Shown here piece by piece: positions 25,559 to 35,114 of a stretch of 61,700 bases of DNA. Numbering within the stretch: position 1 is the first letter of the stretch; each line of letters starts with the position of its first letter. The stretch is taken from contig JACQDB010000016.1 of the NCBI GenBank assembly GCA_016201275.1, forward strand, positions 1 through 61,700, written 5' to 3'. The position numbers and the translations under genes are program-made. The stretch comes from Acidobacteriota bacterium (GTDB lineage: Bacteria > Acidobacteriota > Blastocatellia > UBA7656). The notes beneath the pieces are model-generated. The model had not been told where the DNA came from. It worked only from the letters and a program-made list of their open reading frames with translations, and made no database searches.

Positions 25559-25711
25559 GCATTCAAAATAATAGCTATTTCAATTTGACATAGGAAAGCG
25601 TATTTCGTCGTTCACCGATTTTTAGCAACGGAATGTAGCGAGAGCGGACGCCAAGCAGGCTTTGGTGAACAGATGAACCCCTGTAAAAGTGCGTGCGCCG
25701 TTGATAAGCGA

Positions 25712-26497
25712 TTACGAAAATTCAAAAAATTTATTTCTAACGACTTCGTAGAATTTGTTTCCCAAAAAAACTTTGGCGAGCGAGAAGGCGGCATCGCGTA
25801 TTTGCATTTTGATGAGGCCGTCGGCACGGCAAAGATTCGCAAATCGTTTGGTAGTGGTGCTACGGACAATGCTAATGCGAGAGAGAGAAAAAGGATGGGC
25901 AAGCGGTTGATTCGTCCCGATTCGACTGGTTGCCATGGAAAGGTAGCCGTGAGACGCAACACTCTCGGCGACAAGAGGATTCCACCGACCGCCGGGACAA
26001 GAAAAGTGCTGTACCGATCTTCCACTAAGTTGTTCTAAAAGGTCTTTCGAGTCTGCTATTTCATGTTTCAGGTCGGTACGATTTATATCGGTAAGATATT
26101 GATGCGTCATCGAGTGGGAACCTATCTCGAACCCCAAGTCCGCCAGTTCTCGAACCTGGCTTTTGGCTAGATAGCCTTTTCGCCCTATCCATCCACCAAT
26201 CACATAGAAGGTAGCCGTAAAATTAAACTCCTTGAGAATAGGCGCGGCGGCTATGAGGTCTGTTTCGCAACCATCATCGAAAGTAAGAACGATGGTTTGT
26301 GGACCGGAAACCTTGCTAGTCAGGGCTTGCGAAACATTGATTCCTGAAAATCCCTGTTGCTTTAAGGTCAACATCTGATTTTTAAAAACGGTTTCCGCAA
26401 TCACATATTGCTTATAGCCGTTATCTGAATTGCATAACTCTCGATTTACCAATTCAAGTTCGTGGTACATCAGGAAGATGATTCCGTGGTTAGTCAT
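25712..26497 (-). CDS. NodB-type polysaccharide deacetylase
   Basis: 261 residues. Removes N- or O-acetyl groups from glycans through a metal-dependent mechanism. Motifs are TFDDGCETD (Asp-Asp pair, about 88-91), HSMTH (metal His, about 134) and SCPGGRWN (about 172). The N-terminus begins with IIFLMYHELE, so no signal peptide is seen and a cytoplasmic or membrane-associated site is likely. The start at 26497 overlaps the last base of the upstream PHP gene. It is the last gene of a four-gene minus-strand operon. Confidence 0.9.
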   Translation of the reverse strand: MTNHGIIFLMYHELELVNRELCNSDNGYKQYVIAETVFKNQMLTLKQQGFSGINVSQALTSKVSGPQTIVLTFDDGCETDLIAAAPILKEFNFTATFYVIGGWIGRKGYLAKSQVRELADLGFEIGSHSMTHQYLTDINRTDLKHEIADSKDLLEQLSGRSVQHFSCPGGRWNPLVAESVASHGYLSMATSRIGTNQPLAHPFSLSRISIVRSTTTKRFANLCRADGLIKMQIRDAAFSLAKVFLGNKFYEVVRNKFFEFS

Positions 26498-27291
26498 TAG
26501 AAGACCCTTCTAAATTGAGCTTTAAGATTATCCGGAATGTGTATGCCTAGGCGGTCAAAGGTTCTTTTGAGGGTTTTTATGAATTGCCGTTTTTTATGAT
26601 ACCGCGAGTTGATCCTGCCGAACTTAGACTTTAATTCCATAGACAATTGTCCATCTGAAGAAAGTTGTAAGTGATCTTTGAGGGCAACAAATCTTCCTTG
26701 TCGAAACGCATCCAGCACGCCTTCAAGAAGTAGATTCTGCTCGTCCATTTGATAAAACAGCCCCCGATATTGATTTTTCCAATGCAGGTCTTGCCCATAG
26801 AAGGCGCGCATTTCTGGTTTGCGACGTTGCAAGCGATTCAATAAGTCAAAGGTTGCCGGACGCGGCGCATATTGACCATCGTATTTGGAATTCCAAGTCT
26901 CTATGCCATCAGGAAGAAGGTCAAAGGCTTCGATCCACTCAAACATAGAATCCATTGGGTGCGCGATAACGCTGACGCCGTTTGCCTTCCGTATATGTTG
27001 AATTACTTCCTGTGGCTTCACCGTGTTGACCAGCGCCGTGACGCCTAAGCCTAAAATGTGCATACGGTTTTCGCACCCAAATTCGAGGCCGGCGAAAAAA
27101 CGAAATCGTTCATCCGATAGCGCCGCGCATTCTTCGATATAGGCTTGCAATTTTGCGGATGTAAAGAACTCCGCATGGTCGGTCAGGCAAACAAAATTAT
27201 ATCCAGCGGCCAGATAAACCTGGCGCAATTCGGCGAGAGTATATTCCCCGTCGCTGTAGGTACTATGAATGTGAGTAGCGCTTTTCAACAT
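26497..27291 (-). CDS. PHP-domain metal-dependent phosphoesterase family protein
   Basis: 264 residues with PHP motifs HIHSTYSDG (about 7-15), LTDHAEF (about 37), GLEFGCENRMHILG (about 69-82), VIAHP (about 109) and a late DLHW (about 169), all expected metal ligands. Family members hydrolyse phosphate esters, including phosphotyrosine on polysaccharide-export kinases (CpsB/YwqE type) and nucleotide substrates. Within a glycan operon a regulatory or biosynthetic phosphatase role is plausible. It overlaps the ATP-grasp gene upstream by 29 bp and the deacetylase by 1 bp, so it is translationally coupled. Confidence 0.85.
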   Translation of the reverse strand: MLKSATHIHSTYSDGEYTLAELRQVYLAAGYNFVCLTDHAEFFTSAKLQAYIEECAALSDERFRFFAGLEFGCENRMHILGLGVTALVNTVKPQEVIQHIRKANGVSVIAHPMDSMFEWIEAFDLLPDGIETWNSKYDGQYAPRPATFDLLNRLQRRKPEMRAFYGQDLHWKNQYRGLFYQMDEQNLLLEGVLDAFRQGRFVALKDHLQLSSDGQLSMELKSKFGRINSRYHKKRQFIKTLKRTFDRLGIHIPDNLKAQFRRVF

Positions 27292-28516
27292 GAAGTTCAG
27301 GGTTTGCCTTGGCTCTTTTTTTTAAGAAAGAGGGAAACTTGCGAAGCGCAAAATCCAGCCAGTCGCCGATTTCCGGCAAGGGGTCATGCCAAGTAAAATT
27401 ATCGTGCAAAGTTCCAGGCACCGGAATAGTAAAATTCTTGAGCGCTTCCCAACGTCCGGGAAAGTTGCCCGGAAAGCCTGCTGGCGCGCCTTTCCACACT
27501 TCCATCACATGGCGAAAATCGCCCAGCAACCAACGGCAACGCACAGCGGCGCGATAGGCGGTGGCGGATTTCACATCACCGAATTCGAGCATCTCGGCAA
27601 GAAATTTCGGAAAGTCTGCGCCCGCATAAACCGCCAAGGGCAGCGAGTTCCAGAAGCGCCCGTTGACTTCCAGAAAGACCGCTTGACCATTGGGACGGAT
27701 GCGAAATTCAACCATAGCCACCCCGTGCCATTTCAGTCTTTGCAAAATCGCCAGCGCCGCTTCGCGCAAAGCCGGATCAGGCAAGGCGCTTGCTCTTACG
27801 GCGCTTCCGGAACCGGTGGGATAAACATCGCGTATCCGCTGATGAGCAAACTCCGCACGTAGTTGGCCATCGCGCATCAAGGCGAAGTAACCCGCCCCCG
27901 CCCCGGCAATGAATTCCTGAACCAGAACCGCAGAGCAACGACGGTGGATTTCATCATAGGCTTTGAAAAATTCCTCAACCGTACCAGCGTACCGTGGGCG
28001 ACCCGTAGCGATAACTTTTCCAGCGCTCGTCACCTCTTCGGAAGAACGCGGCTTCAAGACCACCGGAAAGGAGAGCTTTGCCGCAACCGCTTTGGCCTGC
28101 GCTTGGTCGCTGATAAGAAAAGTTTGCGGCACCGCTATGCCAAGAGACTGCGCCAAGCGCGTCGTCTCGCCTTTATCAAAAGCGCGTAAAACGGTGTCGT
28201 GCGGCGGCAAAACCATTTGCCCACCCGCCGCGAAAATTTTCTCTCGATTCGCAGACAGCGGTAAGGTCGTGCGCTCGGTCATCGGCAGCACCAGAGAAAT
28301 TTGCATAGCGCGAACTTCTTCGGCGAGGCGTTGAACAAAGGCTTCGGCATTGTCTTGCGGCGCAGGATAAACGCAACTGCCTTTGCAGTACCTCGACCAT
28401 GCGGCCTTCGACCACGAGGAGTTTGCGCCTACAAATACTTCATGACCGGCCTGCGCGAGGGAACGCACACAGGCGACGGCTTGATTTTCATTGCCATCAA
28501 GAACCAGTATTTTCAA
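27263..28516 (-). CDS. ATP-grasp ligase
   Basis: 417 residues. The N-terminal Rossmann-like preATP domain (MKILVLDGNENQAVACVRSL) is followed by an ATP-grasp fold with FPVVLKPRSSEEVTS (Lys for ATP), VLVQEFIAGAGAGYF and FLEVNGRFWNSLPLA (Glu/Asn metal ligands). Enzymes of this type activate a carboxylate as acyl phosphate and join it to an amine; in capsule loci they can add amino acids or make amide-linked sugar substituents. The start at 28516 overlaps the upstream glycosyltransferase stop (ATGA). Substrate not determinable. Confidence 0.88.
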   Translation of the reverse strand: MKILVLDGNENQAVACVRSLAQAGHEVFVGANSSWSKAAWSRYCKGSCVYPAPQDNAEAFVQRLAEEVRAMQISLVLPMTERTTLPLSANREKIFAAGGQMVLPPHDTVLRAFDKGETTRLAQSLGIAVPQTFLISDQAQAKAVAAKLSFPVVLKPRSSEEVTSAGKVIATGRPRYAGTVEEFFKAYDEIHRRCSAVLVQEFIAGAGAGYFALMRDGQLRAEFAHQRIRDVYPTGSGSAVRASALPDPALREAALAILQRLKWHGVAMVEFRIRPNGQAVFLEVNGRFWNSLPLAVYAGADFPKFLAEMLEFGDVKSATAYRAAVRCRWLLGDFRHVMEVWKGAPAGFPGNFPGRWEALKNFTIPVPGTLHDNFTWHDPLPEIGDWLDFALRKFPSFLKKRAKANPELHVEKRYSHS

Positions 28517-29898
28517 GCTTTCACCTCAAGCGCTTCCGCTAAGACTTTTCCCAAACTTGGCGTGGAAGCAGTAGCGCCGGTCATCAGAAATTCATAAGAG
28601 TTGAAAAGAATTTTGCCTATGGCTGCCCAGTCGTAGCGTTCACGCACTAGAGAACGTGCAGTGTGGATCAGATTTTGGCGAAGCGTTTCTTCTGACAATT
28701 CGACCAGGGCTTTGCAAAAATCTGCGCTCGTTTCAGCGAGTAAAAAATTCTCTCGATCTTTCAACTCCAGTCCTTCGGCTCCTAAGCGTGTAGAAATCAC
28801 CGGCACTCCGGCGGCCATCGCTTCCAGAATTTTGAGGCGCGACCCGCCGCCAATGCGTAGCGGCACCACCGCGACAAAGGCCTCGCTATAAAATGGTCGC
28901 ACGTCGTCAACCGTTCCCGTGACTTCGAGGTTCGGCAGTTTTTCCAAAGCGCGAATTGCAGCCGCAGGCTTGCGACCAACGACGGTGAAGAGCAATTGCG
29001 GGAATCGCCCGGTCAGGGTTGGCCAAATGTCTTCCGCGAATCGCACCACCGCATCTACGTTGGCGTGATAATCCATAGAGCCTACGAATAAAACTCTTTT
29101 TCGTGGCGCGAGCAAGGCGTCAGCGGATGAAAAAGAAACCGGGTTTTCCTGATTTGCAGATTGAACCGGAGACCGCTGATTGAACCGGGAAGCATACGCT
29201 TTGTTGAGCGCTTCATCGGCATAAAAGGCCGTATCAACGCCATTGTCAGCGGTAAAAACCTGCGAATTTGGGCTTATTTTCAGCAGTTTTGCCCGGTCGC
29301 GTTCACTGACAACAAAATGGCCGTCGAACTTTTCCAGAAATTCCTGCTCCAGCTTTAGCAACTTTCGTGCGGTCAAACGCGCATAAAGTTTTCGTGCGAT
29401 TGAAGGCGCGTGTTGGCTGTAGCGTTGCATCACTTCAGAATCAATATTATGCCAGTCGCAAACTACCAGCGGCTGATTTTTTGCAGCGCGAATGATGGGC
29501 AGATAAGCCGCCAGCAGCAGACTCTCGACGTGAACAACATCGAAATTATTCTCCTCAAGCAACGCTTCAAGCTGTTTCGCCATAGCCTCTGTTGTGTAAT
29601 TGAGAACGGTCAGAGGAAAGCGCCCAACCAAGCCGCGAACCATGTTGCCTATGGTGTAATGACTCGTTTGCGGCAGCGTAATCACGCGCTCGCAAAAACT
29701 CTCAAGCGGTGCGAACGGTTCTAAATTATCGGCATCAGCACAGGGTTTTGCCGGGGAATTTTCTGTGAATGATAAATATGTGACCTGCGCTTTGGCGGCG
29801 AGTTCCCGCGCAAAATAGTAATTGCGGAGTTTCGCGCCGGTGTTGACGGGCAGACAATCTTTAGGCGCAAAATGTAAAATCCGCATTGCTTCGCTCAT
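28513..29898 (-). CDS. Glycosyltransferase family 4-like (TIGR03087/Stp1-like)
   Basis: 461 residues from ATG 29898, set by GAGGG 7 nt upstream; an in-frame frame extension to 29952 is less likely. GT-B fold: the N-domain starts MRILHFAPKDCLPVNTGAKLRNYYFARELA, close to the pattern of exopolysaccharide sugar transferases found with exosortase-type loci. The C-domain has VVPLRIGGGSRLKILEAMAAGVPVIST with the donor-binding Glu. A sugar nucleotide is the likely donor. First gene of the minus-strand operon reaching 25712, divergent from the plus-strand arm. Confidence 0.87.
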   Translation of the reverse strand: MSEAMRILHFAPKDCLPVNTGAKLRNYYFARELAAKAQVTYLSFTENSPAKPCADADNLEPFAPLESFCERVITLPQTSHYTIGNMVRGLVGRFPLTVLNYTTEAMAKQLEALLEENNFDVVHVESLLLAAYLPIIRAAKNQPLVVCDWHNIDSEVMQRYSQHAPSIARKLYARLTARKLLKLEQEFLEKFDGHFVVSERDRAKLLKISPNSQVFTADNGVDTAFYADEALNKAYASRFNQRSPVQSANQENPVSFSSADALLAPRKRVLFVGSMDYHANVDAVVRFAEDIWPTLTGRFPQLLFTVVGRKPAAAIRALEKLPNLEVTGTVDDVRPFYSEAFVAVVPLRIGGGSRLKILEAMAAGVPVISTRLGAEGLELKDRENFLLAETSADFCKALVELSEETLRQNLIHTARSLVRERYDWAAIGKILFNSYEFLMTGATASTPSLGKVLAEALEVKA

Positions 29899-30198
29899 GC
29901 AAAAACCCTCAGCAAGGTAATATGCAAAATCAACGGGCTTTTCCACTGACAATCCGCGTTGGCGAGTTAAGAAGTTCAGGCGCTCACCTACCGAAACGGG
30001 GCAGTCGTCGAAGCCGACGACAAAGAGAAGTTCAAGAGCGCTTTTAAGGAGCGGAATATGAATTGGATTCTACCTTTTATCCAATTATCAGCGCCGAATT
30101 TATCGAACCAGGAGCAAGACACGCAAAGCTGCCGACGAGGCCAACGCCGCCCGCTTGAAAAAACCGTTGACTGTAGCTTTGAAGAAAGGGAAAGTGGT
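29899..30198. other. Divergent intergenic region between the two glycan arms
   Basis: 300 bp that must carry promoters for both arms. The plus side holds an open extension upstream of the GT4 gene, but codons before 30199 look unlike protein. No clear -35/-10 pair was found on either strand. Confidence 0.4.
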
Positions 30199-31419
30199 AT
30201 GGGTTTTACCGAAACAACCTCGCGGATGAAATTGTTGGCGGTTATCGAAGCGGGAAGCGTCACCGGCCCGGCGAAGAATCTGCTGGATTTTTGTCGGAGC
30301 GCGCTTGAACATCCGTTTCCCAACTTGCCGCGAATCGAAACTTCGATAGCGACCTTTTGCCGACCCTCAACGCGTCTTCCCCCCAATATTTTTGTCGAAA
30401 AGGCGCAGGCATCAGGAATCGTAATTGACGTGATTGAGGAGCGCTTTCGCTTTGACCGACAGATCATGACGGAGTTGAAACAACTGATCCACCGCGTCAA
30501 ACCAGACCTGATACAAACGCATAATGTGAAATCGCATTTTCTGATAAGGCTTTCTGGCGTGTGGCGCGAAATTCCCTGGATCGCCTTTCATCACGGCTAT
30601 ACGACAACGGATTGGCGAATGCGCGCTTACAATCAATTGGATCGCTGGTCGTTGCGAAAAGCGCAACGCCTTGTCACCATGAATCAAGTTTTTGCCGAAC
30701 AACTCGCACGCGCCGGTGCGCCGAGGCCAGCACTGCGGATTCTGCATAACGCCATTGACGTTGACGGTATTTTGGAGGTCGCCGATGAAAAAGCCGCACA
30801 CCTGAAAACCCTATTGGGAATAAAGGACAAGGAGAGCGTGATTCTGGCCATTGGCAGAATGTCTGGGGAAAAAGGCCACAGCGATTTGCTCAAGGCTTTC
30901 GCCAAATTGCAGGCTTTTTTGAGCGCCCCAAAAACCAGACTGGTGATGGTGGGCGAAGGCCCGGAGAGAAGCAAATTGGAGCAAGAAGTTGCCGCCTTGA
31001 ACTTAACGCAAGAGGTGATTTTTGCCGGACAGGTAAACGATGTGAAGCCGTTTTATGCAATCGCCGACGTGATGGTTTTGCCTTCGCACAATGAAGGCTC
31101 GCCGAATGTTTTGCTTGAAGCGATGGCGGCCAAAGTTCCCGTGGTGGCGACCAAAGTAGGCGGTGTGCCGGAAATCGCTACGCATAATGAAGACGCGCTG
31201 TTGGTCGAAGCGCGAGACCACGAAGCCTTGGCGGCGGCAATGAATTCGCTATTGCGCGATAGCGAGATGGCCGTGCGACTGGCAACACAGGCGCAGCAAC
31301 GCGTGATAAAAAATCATGCGCCCGCAGCGCGTTTGCAGGCGTTGTTGAAAATTTATCAAGAGCTATTGCCGCAACCGAACGGCACGGCGTCATCAGCGCT
31401 TTACGCGCAGAAAAATTGA
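30199..31419 (+). CDS. Glycosyltransferase family 4
   Basis: 406 residues from ATG 30199 (AAAGGG upstream). GT-B fold: the N-domain begins MKLLAVIEAGSVTGPAKNLLDF; the C-domain has LAIGRMSGEKGHSDLLKAF, VMVGEGPERSKLE and LPSHNEGSPNVLLEAMAAKVPVVAT with the conserved Glu pair. It transfers a sugar from an activated donor to a lipid-linked or growing glycan on the cytoplasmic face. First gene of the plus-strand arm; 57 bp before the deacetylase/beta-helix fusion. Confidence 0.9.
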   Translation: MGFTETTSRMKLLAVIEAGSVTGPAKNLLDFCRSALEHPFPNLPRIETSIATFCRPSTRLPPNIFVEKAQASGIVIDVIEERFRFDRQIMTELKQLIHRVKPDLIQTHNVKSHFLIRLSGVWREIPWIAFHHGYTTTDWRMRAYNQLDRWSLRKAQRLVTMNQVFAEQLARAGAPRPALRILHNAIDVDGILEVADEKAAHLKTLLGIKDKESVILAIGRMSGEKGHSDLLKAFAKLQAFLSAPKTRLVMVGEGPERSKLEQEVAALNLTQEVIFAGQVNDVKPFYAIADVMVLPSHNEGSPNVLLEAMAAKVPVVATKVGGVPEIATHNEDALLVEARDHEALAAAMNSLLRDSEMAVRLATQAQQRVIKNHAPAARLQALLKIYQELLPQPNGTASSALYAQKN

Positions 31420-31475
31420 CGCCGCAAATTTAGCCAGCAACCCGCGAAGTTGAAAACACGACAACCGATTACACG

Positions 31476-33899
31476 ATGAACGAGCAAGTATTCAACCCTC
31501 TGGAGGCGCAAGCGTCGGCGCAACCTGCTGCATCAAAGCGGCGTGAAACTCTGGCGTCGCGCCTGCGCTCAGGTCTCAAAGAGGCGATCTTTTTTCTCTA
31601 TCTGTACAGCGGCTATGTCGCCTTGCGCGATTTTCTTCTCGCCTGTTTGGGGCGCTCGCGTGCCGTGGTTTTGTATTATCACAGAGTCGGTGGGCGCGAC
31701 GTATGGACGAAACCGAATGCCGCGTTCCGCGACGAGCTGGCGTACTTGAAAAGCAAGTATGAGTGTCTGAGGTTGAAAGAATTGTGCAATCGAATAAGCG
31801 TCAACCAACCGCTGCGAAGGCGTTCGGTGGTCATCACCTTTGATGATGGCTACAGAGACAATTTCACCGAGGCGCGTCCAGCGTTGCAGGATGCCGGATT
31901 GACCGCGACCTTTTTTGTCGCGACCGGTTTCATCGCCACCGAGCGCGAATTTCCGCATGACGAGCGCGCACGCCAACGCGGCGACATCATTACAAAGCAA
32001 TTTCCGAAACTTACTTGGGAGGATTTGCGACAGATGGAAGCGGAAGGTTTTGAAATCGGCTCGCACACCATCAATCACACCAATATGGGCAGCGCCGATA
32101 CCGCGACGATTGAACGCGAAGTGGCAGAGTCTTTGATTATGCTCAATCGTGAATTGGGCGAGCAGCCCAGAGCTTTTTCGTTTCCGTGGGGCAAACCTCA
32201 AGACCTCTCTGACTACGCCCTTGAAGTGGCAAAGCGCGCCGGTTATTACGCGGCGGTGTCGGCCTATGGCGGCGCGAACACTCGCGGTGCAAACCTGTTC
32301 AAGCTTCGCCGTGTGGACGTCGGCAATGGCGAAATGAGTCGCTTGGCGGTGCGCGCTCGCATGGCTGGTTTTGCCCCCGATTATTATCAATTGAAAATGA
32401 AAAAGTTTTTTATAGCGCTCGCCTTCCTCATCGCTTTCTTGGGTTTTGCCGTGGTCAACACGGCGCACGGCAAAACTATTTATGTGGCGAAAAACGGCAG
32501 CGATAAAAATAGCGGAACGCTGGCGCAGCCGCTCGCCACACCCGCCCAAGCTCTCAATCATGCCGAACCTGGCGACACCATTTATCTGCGCGCCGGTCGC
32601 TACCCGCTCGATCATTTTCTCTGGGTTGATAAAGCCAACTTGACGATTGCCTCCAATCCCGGCGAGAAGGCCGCCATCGTTGCGGGGATTGATGAAAACG
32701 AGAAAACGCCGCCGAGCCTGATCATCATCGTTGCCCACGCGGTGACGCTTGTGAATCTCGAAGTGGAAGGCGGTTCTTACTATGGCGTCAAAGTGGATAT
32801 TGATAAAGAGCCTGCCACCAGAGGCGTGACGATTCGCAATTGCTATATACACGGCAGCGGACGCGATTGCATCAAGACCTTCAACGCCGATCATTTGTTG
32901 ATTGAAGGTTGCGAAATCGGCCCTTCGGGGTTGCGCGATCCCTCGAACGCCGAAGGCATAGACTCTATAGGTTCTGTGAGTGCGACGATTCGCACTTGTT
33001 ATGTCCACGACACGGCGACGACGGGAATTTATTTGAAAGGCGGAGCGCGTGACAGCCTCGTAGAGCGCAATCGCGTCGAGCGTTGTCGCGGCGCGGGGAT
33101 TCTGTTGGGACAGGACACCGATGAAGAATTCATGCGCGACAAGACTCGATACGAATGCTTGAACTCCGTCGCTCGCAACAACATCATTGCCGACATACAA
33201 GCCGCTGGCATCGGAACCTATTCGGGCAGCAATCTTCGCTTTGAAAACAACACGATTTATGAAGCCGCCAAACAGAGTCAGGCAGGTTTTTATGTTGTCG
33301 TGAACAGCCGCGAAGTTCCCGCCCAGAACATCTCTTTCAAAAACAACATCGTCGTCGTCAGCAGCCATCGCCCCGTAGTGTTTTTGTTCCATCTTTCCGA
33401 CCCCTTGCAAAGCGATTACAACATCTATTACGGCAACCGTTTGTTTCGCCGGGAATCGAAAGTTCTGAATCGGCTGGATGATTGGACATTTCCTGATTGG
33501 AAGAAAGGCTTGCGGGTTGATGAGCATTCCGTTTTCGCCAACCCGTTGCTGGATGAAGAAAACCTATACAAGCCCCGCGCCGGAAGTCCGGCTTTTGACA
33601 GAGGCGAAAGTTTGTTGGAAGTGAAGACCGATTTTTCCGGCATCGCACGTCCGCAAGGCGCGGCTTATGACATAGGCGCATATGAAGGTCGCGGCGATGG
33701 CACGCCGGTTCGTATGAACGATGAAGAAGCGGCTTCTGTCGGTGCTGAGGAAAACGCGTCAAGCGCAGGAGTTTCCCAAACCCCAATCGTGGTGCTGGGA
33801 ATCGGAGTTTTGAGCGCCGGTGCGGTGGTCGCGCTCGCCTGGTTGGTGCGTGCAAAATATGTACAAGCGCGAGGCGTACAACCGCGCAATGAGCTGTAG
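31476..33899 (+). CDS. Polysaccharide deacetylase fused through a membrane segment to a beta-helix domain
   Basis: 807 residues. Residues about 60-305 are a NodB deacetylase (VITFDDGYRDN at 118-128, GSHTINH at 195-201, FSFPWG near 235). At 308 (nt 32397) an internal MKKFFIALAFLIAFLGFAVV begins what would by itself be a signal peptide. It is followed by a DUF1565-like/right-handed beta-helix (about 330-720) with NxxI rungs and a final IGAYEG. A last membrane segment lies near 768-792. This looks like two genes joined in frame, placing the deacetylase in the cytoplasm and the beta-helix outside, unless the fusion is cut or re-initiates. No Shine-Dalgarno precedes 32397, which favours one chain. 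Confidence 0.87.
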   Translation: MNEQVFNPLEAQASAQPAASKRRETLASRLRSGLKEAIFFLYLYSGYVALRDFLLACLGRSRAVVLYYHRVGGRDVWTKPNAAFRDELAYLKSKYECLRLKELCNRISVNQPLRRRSVVITFDDGYRDNFTEARPALQDAGLTATFFVATGFIATEREFPHDERARQRGDIITKQFPKLTWEDLRQMEAEGFEIGSHTINHTNMGSADTATIEREVAESLIMLNRELGEQPRAFSFPWGKPQDLSDYALEVAKRAGYYAAVSAYGGANTRGANLFKLRRVDVGNGEMSRLAVRARMAGFAPDYYQLKMKKFFIALAFLIAFLGFAVVNTAHGKTIYVAKNGSDKNSGTLAQPLATPAQALNHAEPGDTIYLRAGRYPLDHFLWVDKANLTIASNPGEKAAIVAGIDENEKTPPSLIIIVAHAVTLVNLEVEGGSYYGVKVDIDKEPATRGVTIRNCYIHGSGRDCIKTFNADHLLIEGCEIGPSGLRDPSNAEGIDSIGSVSATIRTCYVHDTATTGIYLKGGARDSLVERNRVERCRGAGILLGQDTDEEFMRDKTRYECLNSVARNNIIADIQAAGIGTYSGSNLRFENNTIYEAAKQSQAGFYVVVNSREVPAQNISFKNNIVVVSSHRPVVFLFHLSDPLQSDYNIYYGNRLFRRESKVLNRLDDWTFPDWKKGLRVDEHSVFANPLLDEENLYKPRAGSPAFDRGESLLEVKTDFSGIARPQGAAYDIGAYEGRGDGTPVRMNDEEAASVGAEENASSAGVSQTPIVVLGIGVLSAGAVVALAWLVRAKYVQARGVQPRNEL

Positions 33900-33931
33900 C
33901 TTGTAGCGGTAGCGCGTGAATTGGAGAAGGT

Positions 33932-35071
33932 TTGAGAATCGAAAAAGTAACAACGCGAGAAGGTTTCCAAGCGCTGCAACCAATTTGGAACGCGCTGCTG
34001 GAACAGAGCGCAAGCAACGCCTTGTCGCTTACCTATGAATGGCTGTCAACTTGGTGGGACGTTTTTCACCAAGGCCGAGAGTTATACCTATTGGTAGCGC
34101 GTGATGAAAATGAAGTCATCGGCATAGCGCCTTTGTTGAAGCGCACGGTGCAGCATTACGGCGTCCTGCCGTTTCGCCGCTTAGAGTTTCTGGCTTCGGG
34201 CGAAGATGAAGCCGATGAAATCTGTTCCGATTATCTGGATTTCATTTTGCGACGCGGACGCGAAAGCGAAGCCTTGGATTTGATGTTGCGCTACCTCTAC
34301 GAAAATGATGCCGATTGGGACGAGATATTGTTTACCGATATGTGCGGCGAGTCGGCGAATCTGCCGTTAATCAAGGCGTTTTGCGAAGACTACGAAATTA
34401 ATCTGCGACAGGTGCGCGATGAAATGGCGATCTTTCTGCCGTTGCCAAACAGTTTTGCCGAGGTGATGCAAAACGTCGGCGGACATTTCCGCCGCAGAAT
34501 CCGTCAGGACAGAAAAGCTTTTGCCAATTATGGCGGTGCCGTTCGGGTCATCAAAAAGGCTGACGAATTTGCCGCAGGCTTTACCGCTCTGGTGGACCTG
34601 CATCAGGGGCGCTGGACAGCGCGAGGCAACACCGGAGTTTTTTCGAGCGAAAAATTCTTGCGCTTTCATCGCCGCTTTGCACAACAGGCGATGGAGAAAG
34701 ATTGGTTACGATTGTACCTGGCGTTGAAAGATGGCAAGCCGATAGCGGCAACCTACAACTTTGTTTACAAGAAAAAAGTTTTTTATTACCAGAGCGGTTT
34801 TCAACTGGCGAACAGTGGCTTGCTCAGTCCCGGAGTGTTCATACAGTCGCACTCGATTGAAGATGCGATTCGCGAAGGACTGACCGAGTTCGATTTTTTG
34901 AAGGGCCGACCAGACAGTTATAAATTCAAGTGGAAGCCGGAGACGCGAAGCCTTGTGCAGATGCGGTTGGCGCAATCGCACACCAAAGAAGCTTTGTACA
35001 ACACGACGGCTAAATTTATCGGCGGCCTGCGAAATATCAAAAGGAGCTTAAAGACGACAGCGGCTTCCTAA
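33932..35071 (+). CDS. CelD/BioF2-type GNAT acyltransferase
   Basis: 379 residues from TTG 33932, with GGAG 5 nt upstream. Two tandem GNAT folds, as in FemAB-like and CelD proteins: a first half with TYEWLSTWWDVF and a second (PF13480-type) with FRRRIRQDRKAF, VDLHQGRWTARG, FYYQSGF and EFDFLKGRPDSYKFKW. Such proteins transfer acyl or aminoacyl groups to sugars or lipid-linked intermediates in exopolysaccharide loci. It lies between the deacetylase fusion and another deacetylase with short gaps, within the plus-strand operon. Confidence 0.87.
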   Translation: MRIEKVTTREGFQALQPIWNALLEQSASNALSLTYEWLSTWWDVFHQGRELYLLVARDENEVIGIAPLLKRTVQHYGVLPFRRLEFLASGEDEADEICSDYLDFILRRGRESEALDLMLRYLYENDADWDEILFTDMCGESANLPLIKAFCEDYEINLRQVRDEMAIFLPLPNSFAEVMQNVGGHFRRRIRQDRKAFANYGGAVRVIKKADEFAAGFTALVDLHQGRWTARGNTGVFSSEKFLRFHRRFAQQAMEKDWLRLYLALKDGKPIAATYNFVYKKKVFYYQSGFQLANSGLLSPGVFIQSHSIEDAIREGLTEFDFLKGRPDSYKFKWKPETRSLVQMRLAQSHTKEALYNTTAKFIGGLRNIKRSLKTTAAS

Positions 35072-35114
35072 CTTTTCTTGGGACGCCGTTGAGCAAAGCG
35101 CTTATTCATAGATT

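Noticed and set aside
25612-26025. Minus-strand frame overlapping the polysaccharide deacetylase gene
   Set aside because: Shadow frame; the deacetylase frame carries all family motifs.
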